Made by a program: the position numbers and the translations under genes | From: Candidatus Epulonipiscium sp. | GTDB lineage: Bacteria > Bacillota > Clostridia > Lachnospirales > Defluviitaleaceae | Assembly: GCA_012521175.1 (NCBI GenBank) | Contig: JAAYMW010000154.1 | Span: forward strand, 1-36,115 | Direction of reading: 5' to 3' | DNA: 36,115 nucleotides | The notes under the pieces: model-generated | What the model was told of the DNA's origin: nothing | Seen by the model: only the letters and a program-made list of their open reading frames with translations | The model's database searches: none | Part shown: piece by piece, positions 7,827 to 15,681 of the stretch | Position numbering within the stretch: the stretch's first letter is position 1 | Layout of the letters: every line of letters begins with the position of its first letter

Positions 7827-9383
7827 TTAATGTGATTGGTAATAGAGCTTCATTGCTTTTGGTACATAATTGCAAATGTCTCCTGCCAACATACCATGCT
7901 GTCCTAATTCAGAAGCTGCCAAATCACCTGCCTTTCCATGAATAAATGCACCAAGTACTGCTGCTTTATAAGGATTTAACCCCTGTCCAATAAGTCCTGC
8001 AATGATACCTGTTAATACATCTCCTGAACCCGCTGTTGCCATACCGGGATTTCCAGTCGTATTAATATAGATTTGTCCATCCGGATCTCCTATTATAGTC
8101 TTTGCGTCCTTTAATACCAGTATGACATTCCATTTATGGCAAAATTCTCTTACTATACCAATAGGATTGGCTAGAACTTCTTCTGTACTTTTATGAATCA
8201 ATCTTCCCATCTCTCCGGGATGGGGCGTTAATACGACAGGTACCTTTAAATTTCTTAACATCTCTATATTCTTAGCAATCGCATTGATGCCATCCGCATC
8301 TACTACTAAAGGAATTCTTATATTTTTAATAAGGAGCTCCATAAATTCTATGATTTGAGGTCCTTGGCCTATTCCTGGTCCTACTGCTATTACTGTGGCT
8401 TTCTCAAGATACGGTTTAATATCTTCGAAACTTTCCCTGCATAATTTCCCATCTTTTTCGCGAATAGGTATGGTAATGACTTCGGTCAATTTTGTTTGTA
8501 AAATATCATTGATACTTCTGGGAATGCCTAAACTTACCAAACCTGCCCCTATTTTAAATGCCCCTGTGCATGTTAACGCTGCTGCACCTGTCATACCCTT
8601 AGAACCGGCGAGGACTTGAACTCTTCCATAAGTTCCTTTATTGCTTCTTGGAAACCTGGATGGAATGAAACTGCCTACTTCTTCATCCATTAAGATATTC
8701 ATCTTTAACTGAGCACAATCTATGATTTCTTTGGGAATGCCTATGTCTGCAATGATCAATTCTCCAACATACTCTGTTCCAGGATATAAATAAAGTCCGC
8801 TCTTAGGCAGTGCTAAAGTAACCGTTTTATGAGCTTTTATTGCATTTCCCAAGATTGCTCCTGTTTCAGAATCAAGTCCGGAGGGAATATCAATAGAAAG
8901 AATATATTCTCCATATAAATTAATTAAATTGATTAAATCATTAAAGATTCCACTTATTGGCTTAGATAATCCTGTTCCAAAAATCGCATCCACAATCAAA
9001 TCACTTTTCTTAATTAAATTGACAATGTTATCATCAATAATCGAATCTTTATTTAAAATAATCTTGGGAATTTGCAATGTGTCTACAATATTAAAATTGG
9101 TTTTTGCATCTTCTTTTAATAAAAGAGGATCCCCTATAAATATTACGGTTACATCCATGCCACAATTGTAAAGATGTCTTGCCACACCTAGTCCGTCTCC
9201 TCCGTTATTGCCCTGACCACAAAAAATAGCAACACTGGGCTTACGGATATTTTGTAAATCTTTTTTGATTTCATGAACAACAGCAAGTGTTGCATTTTCC
9301 ATTAATACAATTCCTGGAATCCCTAATTTATGAATAGCAGCTTCATCGATTTGCCTCATTTCTTTCCCATTGCATACTTTCAT
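7827..9383 (-). CDS. nnrDE: Bifunctional NAD(P)H-hydrate epimerase / ADP-dependent dehydratase
   Basis: A 518-residue fusion that repairs damaged NAD(P)H hydrates. The N-terminal half is the YjeF_N epimerase, with CGQGNNGGDGLGVARHL near residue 55, DAIFGTGL and DIPSGLDSETG. The C-terminal half is the ribokinase-like YjeF_C dehydratase, with AGSKGMTGAA, AVGPGIGQG, LTPHPGEMGRL and GMATAGSGDVLTG. The fusion is common in bacteria. The start overlaps the acpS stop in an ATGA and has AGGAGG upstream. The acpS-nnr pairing is a frequent clostridial arrangement. Confidence 0.94.
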   Translation of the reverse strand: MKVCNGKEMRQIDEAAIHKLGIPGIVLMENATLAVVHEIKKDLQNIRKPSVAIFCGQGNNGGDGLGVARHLYNCGMDVTVIFIGDPLLLKEDAKTNFNIVDTLQIPKIILNKDSIIDDNIVNLIKKSDLIVDAIFGTGLSKPISGIFNDLINLINLYGEYILSIDIPSGLDSETGAILGNAIKAHKTVTLALPKSGLYLYPGTEYVGELIIADIGIPKEIIDCAQLKMNILMDEEVGSFIPSRFPRSNKGTYGRVQVLAGSKGMTGAAALTCTGAFKIGAGLVSLGIPRSINDILQTKLTEVITIPIREKDGKLCRESFEDIKPYLEKATVIAVGPGIGQGPQIIEFMELLIKNIRIPLVVDADGINAIAKNIEMLRNLKVPVVLTPHPGEMGRLIHKSTEEVLANPIGIVREFCHKWNVILVLKDAKTIIGDPDGQIYINTTGNPGMATAGSGDVLTGIIAGLIGQGLNPYKAAVLGAFIHGKAGDLAASELGQHGMLAGDICNYVPKAMKLYYQSH

Positions 9384-9763
9384 AAATTTTCCTCCTTCTG
9401 TGCAATGGCATAAGCCACAGCATATTCCTTACAATGAGATATCGTAATAAGAATATGAGAAATATTAAGCTCATCCGCTAATTTTTTCGCATTGCCGTAT
9501 GTAAGCACATAGGGCTTTCCTTTGCCGTCCCGGAGTATTTCTATGTCACATAATCCGAAAGTTCTAAAGCCTGTTCCCAATGCTTTCGCAACGGCTTCTT
9601 TTGCAGCAAAAGTAGCTGCTATCGTGTTAAAATTATTCTTTCTCTTTTCAAAAAATCTTTGTTCTTGCTGTGTAAAATACTTTTTTAAAAATCTCTCATT
9701 TTTCTTAACGGCTTCTTCTATTCTTTTTATTTCTATGATATCAGTACCTATTCCTATAACCAC
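9380..9763 (-). CDS. acpS: Holo-[acyl-carrier-protein] synthase
   Basis: This enzyme transfers 4'-phosphopantetheine from CoA to apo-ACP, activating fatty acid synthesis. The 127-residue length is typical. Metal and substrate residues are in IGIGTDIIEI (Asp8) and FAAKEAVAKALG (Glu56); ILITISHCKEYAVAYAIA near the end is the usual last strand. The start codon is GTG with a GGCGG/GGTGAG site close by. It overlaps the next gene by 4 bp. Confidence 0.94.
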   Translation of the reverse strand: MVIGIGTDIIEIKRIEEAVKKNERFLKKYFTQQEQRFFEKRKNNFNTIAATFAAKEAVAKALGTGFRTFGLCDIEILRDGKGKPYVLTYGNAKKLADELNISHILITISHCKEYAVAYAIAQKEENL

Positions 9764-9767
9764 ATTC

Positions 9768-10385
9768 TCACCGCCAATAATGCTTATCCAAATAATTAAT
9801 AAAATCCGGTCCTACTAAATCATGTAAGTAAGAATAAATTTGAGCTGCTTTTTCTTCCCGTATTGTTTTTTCCTCCAATTTGGTTTTTAAAAGTTCTCTT
9901 GTTGTTTCGATCCAGTCATTTAATTCCTCTAAAGCTTTTTGGTGTTCTTTCATCTCTCCATAGCATATTTTAACACTTTCTTCGAGAAGTCTTCCGTTAA
10001 CTTCTTGGATTTCATCAGGAATAGTTTTCAGTCTGTTTTGTATTTCTTCCAGTTTTTCATTAATCTCTAAGATATACTTTTGATTTTTTTCCATCTCTTT
10101 TTTAGCCGATTCATTTTCATTTGTAAAGACTTCTGTGGTAAGTTCAAGTATTCCATCCATTAACTTTTTCTTTAACTTTAAGTAATCTTTTAAATCATTG
10201 TTAAGCTGCCCCCGCTGCTTAAGCAAACTATTTAATTCTTCTTCCAGTTGAAGAATGATTTTTGTTTTCTTTTCGGGAGGGAAAATATTATGCCAAACCT
10301 TATCTAAGATTAGAATTGGAACACGACTTTGCCGAAGCATTTCTAAACTCAAGTCAGACTTCTTTTTATTCCACGGAAAATTCAT
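9768..10385 (-). CDS. Coiled-coil protein of unknown function
   Basis: A 205-residue, Lys/Glu-rich cytoplasmic protein that I do not recognise. After a short N-terminal segment (SRVPILILDKVWHNIF) residues ~45-185 are long heptad-like helices with few prolines. The end (YSYLHDLVGPDFINYLDKHYW) is aromatic and may be a small docking motif. There is no signal peptide or membrane segment. It is tightly embedded: its start lies inside the acetyltransferase gene upstream (20-bp overlap, AGGAGGGGG site) and its stop is 4 bp before acpS, so it is surely expressed with them. Confidence 0.75.
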   Translation of the reverse strand: MNFPWNKKKSDLSLEMLRQSRVPILILDKVWHNIFPPEKKTKIILQLEEELNSLLKQRGQLNNDLKDYLKLKKKLMDGILELTTEVFTNENESAKKEMEKNQKYILEINEKLEEIQNRLKTIPDEIQEVNGRLLEESVKICYGEMKEHQKALEELNDWIETTRELLKTKLEEKTIREEKAAQIYSYLHDLVGPDFINYLDKHYWR

Positions 10386-10866
10386 CTCTTTTTCCCCCTC
10401 CTATTTTATACCTTCTATGCACTGAAATGATATTAAACCCCAGACTCTCCCAAAACTTCTGCCCTATTTCATTATCATAATCCACATGTATATCGATGTA
10501 ATCCACTTCCTTACTCTTAAAGTCTTCTATAATATGATTCACAAGCTGGGTTGCCAATCCTCTTCCTCTATATTCCGGCATAATATATATTTCCTCTATT
10601 TTCCCTTCATTTCTTATATCGTATAATGGGGGGACTTTCCGTATACTTCCCTTAATATACCCCACAATTTTTGTATCCACTTCTACGATATAAACAACGA
10701 CCTGTTTGCTTTCAAGAATCCATTCCAATTCTTTTGCTTTAAGTTTTCTCCAGTCCTTAGATACAGGGAATACATTGTTTTTGCCCTTATGAAACAAAAT
10801 TAATTCATTCCATAAAATACTTAAAATGTCTATATCATTTTTATGCGCTTTTCTTATATTAATCAT
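10366..10866 (-). CDS. GNAT-family N-acetyltransferase
   Basis: A 166-residue acetyltransferase. The acetyl-CoA pyrophosphate loop is visible as YIMPEYRGRGLATQL, preceded by a GNAT beta strand (VGYIKGSIRK) and followed by DYDNEIGQKFWESLGF, the usual motif B. The substrate, protein or small molecule, cannot be deduced. It is the first gene of the operon that runs to mazF, about 65 bp after the terminator of the SLH gene. Its promoter is not obvious in that short AT-rich gap. Confidence 0.85.
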   Translation of the reverse strand: MINIRKAHKNDIDILSILWNELILFHKGKNNVFPVSKDWRKLKAKELEWILESKQVVVYIVEVDTKIVGYIKGSIRKVPPLYDIRNEGKIEEIYIMPEYRGRGLATQLVNHIIEDFKSKEVDYIDIHVDYDNEIGQKFWESLGFNIISVHRRYKIGGGKRDEFSVE

Positions 10867-10932
10867 CTTGTTCCTCTATTTCATGTCATTTTATTCTATT
10901 TTATTTTATCACTGAACGAATACATTTAAAAT

Positions 10933-10960
10933 AAAAACTCCGATACATTTCGGAGTTTTT
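10933..10960 (-). terminator. Terminator of the SLH metallopeptidase gene
   Basis: A 10-bp stem (AAAAACTCCG with its complement) with an 8-nt loop, ending in five T's and further T-rich sequence on the minus strand, just past the stop codon. Confidence 0.85.
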
Positions 10961-10980
10961 ATAAGCATATTTAATTTGAT

Positions 10981-12684
10981 TTATCTTCTCTTTAAATTCA
11001 ATAATTTAGAGAGTACTGTCGCTGCTTCCGCTCTTGTAACCTGCCTGGAAGGTTTAAAAGTATTATCCGGATAACCACTTAGGATAGAATAACGAAGAGC
11101 GATACTTAATTCTTTTTTATGCTTAATTTCTTTCGTATCTGAAAAGTTTATCTGGTTTACAGGAATCGTATATCCTAAATACTTAAGAAGATTGCCCACC
11201 ATTGCCGACATTTCATCCCTTGTAACGGGATCATCATATCTTAATTTCGTATAATTCATACCGTAATCGGCTTCGGAAATTAACTTCAATTTCCTTGCTG
11301 CTTCCAAATACCCCTGTTTTACAAACCAATGGTTTTCATTGTTTTGCTTTGTTAATTTATAATCTGTGCTTCTAATCAACATCGCCATAAATTCCGCTTT
11401 TGTCACCTTGTTCTCAGGCTTAAAAGAACCATCTTCATAGCCTTTAGCAATATTATGATCTACTACTGTTGTGATCGCATCCTTTGCCCAATGATTATTA
11501 GGGACATCTGTCATCAAATAAAGAGGTTTCGTTGGCTTGTCTTCGAATTTGAATTTTACGGGCTCTGTCGAAAACATAAAGCCTTTAGGATTCTTTATGA
11601 AGAGTCTGAAATAATATTCTCCCTGGTATTGATCGTCTAAGATTAACGTATTCATATTTTTACTACGACTCATGGCGCTTCCAATATAAGCTTTCATTGC
11701 TTCCCCTGTTACGACGGTTTTAACAGGCCTGGGGAAATGATTGTCTTCTACAGGATAAGAAACCAAAGTATATTCATAGTTCTGCCCATCAGATATAGGA
11801 TTCCAGGAAATCTCATATTGAGGATATCCCGGCATAATCTCGCCTATTTTTTTTATCGTTAATACAGGCTTTACAGGCAGTGTAGGTTCTACGGTGGTGT
11901 AACCAGCCAGTCCTAACCAATATAAGTATAGGCCTGGAACATCCGCCGCCAATGGAAGGGATAAATTTTCCTGAGGCAAGAGGTTAAAACTGTCCGTAGA
12001 ATAATAATAATCTTTTATATTTTGTTCGACTCTCTCCTGAACATCTTTATAATCCGTAGATTTTTTAGCTGTCGGAGAGCCAAACAACTGCACATAATCT
12101 TCTGCAGCAATTTCTGCCACATCCCATTTATGAATATAGCCTGTATCATTGACGGAATAATATTCCACTTCTTTATAATTGGTTAGTCCTCTGATTTTAG
12201 CATATCTTGTTTGTTCCCATTGATTAAAATGTTTATTTTCTTTTGTCAGCAAGTAATACAGTGTAAAATGGTGTCCATATTCATGGGATAATACCCAAGC
12301 AAATTGCGATACATCTCTGTACTGGTCCCCATTAAAAATTTCTATGTAACGACCTTTCTTATATACATATTTACCTTCGTTATTGATCTCATAGTCTTCA
12401 TAATAGTTTCCTGCTACACCATCGGGAGAATCCGGATAAATATATATATTGGATAAATATGTTATTTCTTCTCCATGGAAGTTTTTTAAAAGCTCGTCAT
12501 AAACGCTTTTTAATTTTTCCTGAGATGTCCAATTCTTTGAAAAGCTAATAATCTTAATTCCTTTATCTCCTTCATATGTACCAAGAGGGGCGCCATATTC
12601 TGTCCTTGCCTTAGCTTCTGCACTGCTACTCAATAAAACAAATATAAATATAAAAAAACTAATCGTAAAAATACCTTTCTTCAT
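10981..12684 (-). CDS. Secreted SLH-domain protein with a putative zinc metallopeptidase domain
   Basis: A 567-residue exported protein. It has a signal peptide (cleavage likely after SAEA, residue ~24). The N-terminal domain carries HEYGHH (134-139), an HExxH zinc site, and 57 residues on AAEDYVQLFG, whose Glu195 could be the third ligand of a gluzincin-like peptidase. A fibronectin-III-like stretch follows (~275-385, with YEISWNPI). The last ~180 residues hold three S-layer-homology repeats (NHWAKDAIT...GYEDGSFKP, a degenerate second, GYPDNTFKP...TRAEAATVL) that attach to pyruvylated wall polymer. So I infer a wall-anchored protease. The substrate is unknown, and an inactive scaffold is possible. 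It is a single gene with an AAGGAGGG site. Confidence 0.85.
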   Translation of the reverse strand: MKKGIFTISFFIFIFVLLSSSAEAKARTEYGAPLGTYEGDKGIKIISFSKNWTSQEKLKSVYDELLKNFHGEEITYLSNIYIYPDSPDGVAGNYYEDYEINNEGKYVYKKGRYIEIFNGDQYRDVSQFAWVLSHEYGHHFTLYYLLTKENKHFNQWEQTRYAKIRGLTNYKEVEYYSVNDTGYIHKWDVAEIAAEDYVQLFGSPTAKKSTDYKDVQERVEQNIKDYYYSTDSFNLLPQENLSLPLAADVPGLYLYWLGLAGYTTVEPTLPVKPVLTIKKIGEIMPGYPQYEISWNPISDGQNYEYTLVSYPVEDNHFPRPVKTVVTGEAMKAYIGSAMSRSKNMNTLILDDQYQGEYYFRLFIKNPKGFMFSTEPVKFKFEDKPTKPLYLMTDVPNNHWAKDAITTVVDHNIAKGYEDGSFKPENKVTKAEFMAMLIRSTDYKLTKQNNENHWFVKQGYLEAARKLKLISEADYGMNYTKLRYDDPVTRDEMSAMVGNLLKYLGYTIPVNQINFSDTKEIKHKKELSIALRYSILSGYPDNTFKPSRQVTRAEAATVLSKLLNLKRR

Positions 12685-12861
12685 TTTGTCCCTCCTTGTA
12701 CTGCTTCTATATCAATGCTTATATTCATTATATAGAAGAATTATTGAATTACTATTACAGGGACATTAAATATCTGTAAAATTTGATTTCCATCATATAA
12801 ATTTCCAAATTATTCAATCCGATAATTTAAATAGAAAGAATAATCAGGAGGGAAATATTTT

Positions 12862-13356
12862 ATGGCAGCCAAAAATTTTTTAACCAATAATAATGCCAGA
12901 TGGTCATTCTATATCATCTTATTTTCTGTCACATTGGTTTTATCCGCGATATTTATTACGATTAATATCATGTCTTCTTCATCACCGTTCACTAAAAAAG
13001 AACCGGGCTTTTCAATAAAAAAAGTTTATACAGCCATTCCTTCTTCCGACGGAGAATCCCACACTATTGCAGCTGACTTTTATATTACCTCTACTAAAAA
13101 AAACATAACCCAGGCTGAACTTAAAGAACTTCAATCTGCCATATTAGAAATTATTCCAACACTTGATTATAACAAAATAACGGATAAAGGAGGCACGAAT
13201 TATCTTACAAACAGCATAAAAAAGGACCTTAATTCTCGTTCATCCGAAGAATGGATAGAGGAAGTTTATGTCTCCAATCTTCTTTTGGATGTAGGAATCA
13301 GTCCTGCAAAAGGTGAGCATGGCAATGTAATTGAAGAAATGTTTAAAGATTATTAA
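12862..13356 (+). CDS. FliL-like single-span membrane protein
   Basis: A 164-residue protein with one N-terminal membrane helix (about 14-36) and an extracytoplasmic domain. The latter ends in LRKDL-like helices and the pattern EEWIEEVYVSNLLLDVG, which recalls the FliL fold (a long helix, then 'I..VY.....'). FliL assists the flagellar stator, but no flagellar gene is in the window, so the flagellar role is not supported and related FliL/stomatin-like functions are possible. The ATG has AGGAGGG nine bases upstream. The gene is divergent from the SLH gene and its end overlaps the convergent DUF445 gene by 14 bp. Confidence 0.6.
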   Translation: MAAKNFLTNNNARWSFYIILFSVTLVLSAIFITINIMSSSSPFTKKEPGFSIKKVYTAIPSSDGESHTIAADFYITSTKKNITQAELKELQSAILEIIPTLDYNKITDKGGTNYLTNSIKKDLNSRSSEEWIEEVYVSNLLLDVGISPAKGEHGNVIEEMFKDY

Positions 13357-14845
13357 ATAGAACTGGGAAAAATCCTATGATGAAACCTAATAGACCTCCT
13401 AACCAGGTGATTGCTTTTAATTCTCTGTCTACAACGGATAAAATAATTTGCTCAGTGTAATCCGTTTCAAAATCCATTATTTGCTTTTCGACAATATGAG
13501 GAATATTGAGCAAGGTAATAATATCAGATGACTTGTTCGTAATCATTTGTTTGTAATAGTGTATTATAATTTCTTGTAACTTTTTCTCTGTTGCTTTTCC
13601 AATTTCTTTCATAAAATGAGAAAGGGGTATCTCTAAGAATCTTTTTATTTCCTTTGAAATAAAAAGATTTATTTTTTTTGCACTTTCTTCTTTTTGAATC
13701 AGAGTTCTCAGATATTCTTTTATCCATTGATGCACATCCTGGATAAGATTTGGGGTAATTGTATTGATTAAACTCAGTATAGTAATGTTATCTTTCTTTC
13801 TCATATATTCTTTGATCATTATTTTAAGCTTTGCTATATGTTCTTCTCGTGTAAAATAAAAAAGTACTTTATTTAATATATCTTCTATTTTATTGATATG
13901 TTCAGCCAACTGGATCTTATCTGCCCATTCTTTGAGGGGCTTTTCCAATGCATAATCTATGAAGCTCTCTATTTGCTTTAGAAGTACTTCTCTTTTTTCT
14001 TCTTTTTCCATGCTCTCTTCTATATAATGGATGGTTTTTGCATATATTTTATCGGCATCAACAAACATAAGGGCCAATTTGCCCAAATTTGCCTGAATAA
14101 GTTCAAGCAGGATCTGCTTTAATGTCTGCTGTGTAGAGGGCTTGTTCATGTAATCTATAAAAAAAGAAACCAAACTGGGGAAATATTGTCTTATAAATTC
14201 TTTTGCAGAAACCACCCATGTATCCGGAATGATCTGAGATAAGCTACGCTCTTCATTTTGAATCCTGTCTTTAAACTCTATAATTTCTCTTACAATCCAT
14301 TCTCTAAAAACATCGCTTTGTAAAAAATCATCCTGAATGATATTTTCTATTGGAATGTCTTCTAATTTTCTATTTAAAATATTTTCAATATGATTCATAA
14401 TCAATAAAGTAATTCCGTCTAATACCTCTTTATCATTGATCTTTTGTAATATAAAGCCAGTAAATTTCTCTTCTATAAATTCAATGCTTGTATTTTTATG
14501 ATCTCCTAATATTTTTGTAAGGATTGTATCTATGCTTTCTTCATTATTTCTCAAATATAAAAAGGCATTGGCAGTAATATGATTTAAACTTTCAAGAACT
14601 TTTTCATCCACCAATGCATTCACTAAAGCTTCTTCGGAAAGCAAATGCTCCCCTACGGTTTCACCAACCTTTTTTGCTATTCTATGCTTTTCCTTCGGTA
14701 TTAACCCAGGAGTAAACGGAATCTTTATTCCAAAAAGCCGTTTTTCTTCGTAGGGACGAAAAAGCATTTTAATAGCAAGCCAATTTGTAAAATACCCTAT
14801 TACACTTCCTGCAATAGGGCTAATAATAAATTCAGATATATTCAT
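13343..14845 (-). CDS. DUF445-family membrane protein
   Basis: A 500-residue protein with a hydrophobic helix at each end (ISPIAGSVIGYFTNW and WLGGLLGFIIGFFPVLF) and a long, charged, helical middle. The signature NWLAIKMLFRP followed by IPFTPGLIPKEKHRIAKKVGETV identifies DUF445, the family of Bacillus YheB. Its function is not known. The track starts at a TTG seven codons upstream. The ATG of MNISEFI matches where family members begin, so I start there, though neither has a strong ribosome binding site. It directly follows rex and is probably translated from the same mRNA. Confidence 0.82.
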   Translation of the reverse strand: MNISEFIISPIAGSVIGYFTNWLAIKMLFRPYEEKRLFGIKIPFTPGLIPKEKHRIAKKVGETVGEHLLSEEALVNALVDEKVLESLNHITANAFLYLRNNEESIDTILTKILGDHKNTSIEFIEEKFTGFILQKINDKEVLDGITLLIMNHIENILNRKLEDIPIENIIQDDFLQSDVFREWIVREIIEFKDRIQNEERSLSQIIPDTWVVSAKEFIRQYFPSLVSFFIDYMNKPSTQQTLKQILLELIQANLGKLALMFVDADKIYAKTIHYIEESMEKEEKREVLLKQIESFIDYALEKPLKEWADKIQLAEHINKIEDILNKVLFYFTREEHIAKLKIMIKEYMRKKDNITILSLINTITPNLIQDVHQWIKEYLRTLIQKEESAKKINLFISKEIKRFLEIPLSHFMKEIGKATEKKLQEIIIHYYKQMITNKSSDIITLLNIPHIVEKQIMDFETDYTEQIILSVVDRELKAITWLGGLLGFIIGFFPVLFNNL

Positions 14846-14866
14846 CTTTTCTTCACACACTTCCAA

Positions 14867-15541
14867 TCATTTGTTTTGTTTTTTCTTTTCTAATTCTTTT
14901 TCTTTCTTTATCATTTTTCGGTTTATTTTATAAGATAAGGTCATTAAACTATCGGATAAATGAACATCCTCAACCACCACATCTGGAGAGATATCCAAAT
15001 CCACTGCGGAGAAATTCCATAACCCTTTGATTCCCCACCTTGCCAAATCCTCTGCAATCTTTCTGACTTTGGATTTTGGCAGTGTAAGAAAAGCAACATC
15101 TATTTTGTTTTCTTTTACAAAGGCTTCCATTTCATCAATATCTCTGACTTCTATCCCTCTGATTGTCATACCTATTAGTCTTGGGTTAACATCAAATAAT
15201 CCTTTAAGAACAAATCCCCTTTGTTCGAATTTAGTATAGTTTGCTAATGCCTGACCCAGATTTCCCACACCAACAATAATAAACTTATATGTATTATTAA
15301 GTCCTAATATTTTTCCAATTTCATTATATAAATATTCTACATTATACCCATATCCCTGCTGTCCAAATCCTCCAAAATTGTTTAAATCTTGACGAATTTG
15401 GGAAGCTGTTACCCCCATGCGTTCACTGAGTTCTTTTGAAGAAATACGAGTTATATCATTTTCAAGAAGCTCTCCTAAGTACCGATAATATCTCGGTAAC
15501 CGTCTTATTACGGCTATTGAAATTCTTCTACTTGTATCCAA
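14867..15541 (-). CDS. rex: Redox-sensing transcriptional repressor Rex
   Basis: A dimeric repressor that senses the NADH/NAD+ ratio and controls fermentation and respiration genes. The N-terminal winged helix contains SSKELSERMGVTASQIRQDLNNFG, and the Rossmann domain has VGVGNLGQALANY, the dinucleotide-binding glycine motif. The track's start is too long. AAAGGAG six to seven bases before a TTG gives MDTSRRISIAV and a 224-residue protein, close to the usual length, so I use the TTG. Rex next to an ABC-F (YdiF-like) gene is also seen in Bacillus. A strong promoter with an inverted repeat lies directly upstream. Confidence 0.95.
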   Translation of the reverse strand: MDTSRRISIAVIRRLPRYYRYLGELLENDITRISSKELSERMGVTASQIRQDLNNFGGFGQQGYGYNVEYLYNEIGKILGLNNTYKFIIVGVGNLGQALANYTKFEQRGFVLKGLFDVNPRLIGMTIRGIEVRDIDEMEAFVKENKIDVAFLTLPKSKVRKIAEDLARWGIKGLWNFSAVDLDISPDVVVEDVHLSDSLMTLSYKINRKMIKKEKELEKKKQNK

Positions 15542-15574
15542 TGTATTAGCTCCTTTCCCTATAACTATGTTTAA

Positions 15575-15604
15575 AGTATAACATTGACATAAAAATAATG
15601 TCAA
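15575..15604 (-). promoter_or_regulatory. rex promoter with overlapping inverted repeat
   Basis: On the minus strand TTGACA (15604-15599) with TTATAC or TATACT 17-18 nt downstream is a near-consensus promoter. The -35 box and spacer form TTGACAT-N7-ATGTCAA (15584-15604), a perfect 7-bp inverted repeat. It is longer than the known Rex site (TTGTTAA-N4-TTAACAA), so autoregulation by Rex is possible but not shown. Confidence 0.7.
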
Positions 15605-15681
15605 TCACGCCTTTCCTTTTAGTCGACTTTTTGATATCATAATCTTTAGTATGCTTATGATTGATTGTAAGAGGTGACGAT

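Noticed and set aside
13524-13727. Minus-strand ORF of 67 codons
   Set aside because: It is an out-of-frame shadow of the DUF445 gene, with low-complexity Lys-rich text.
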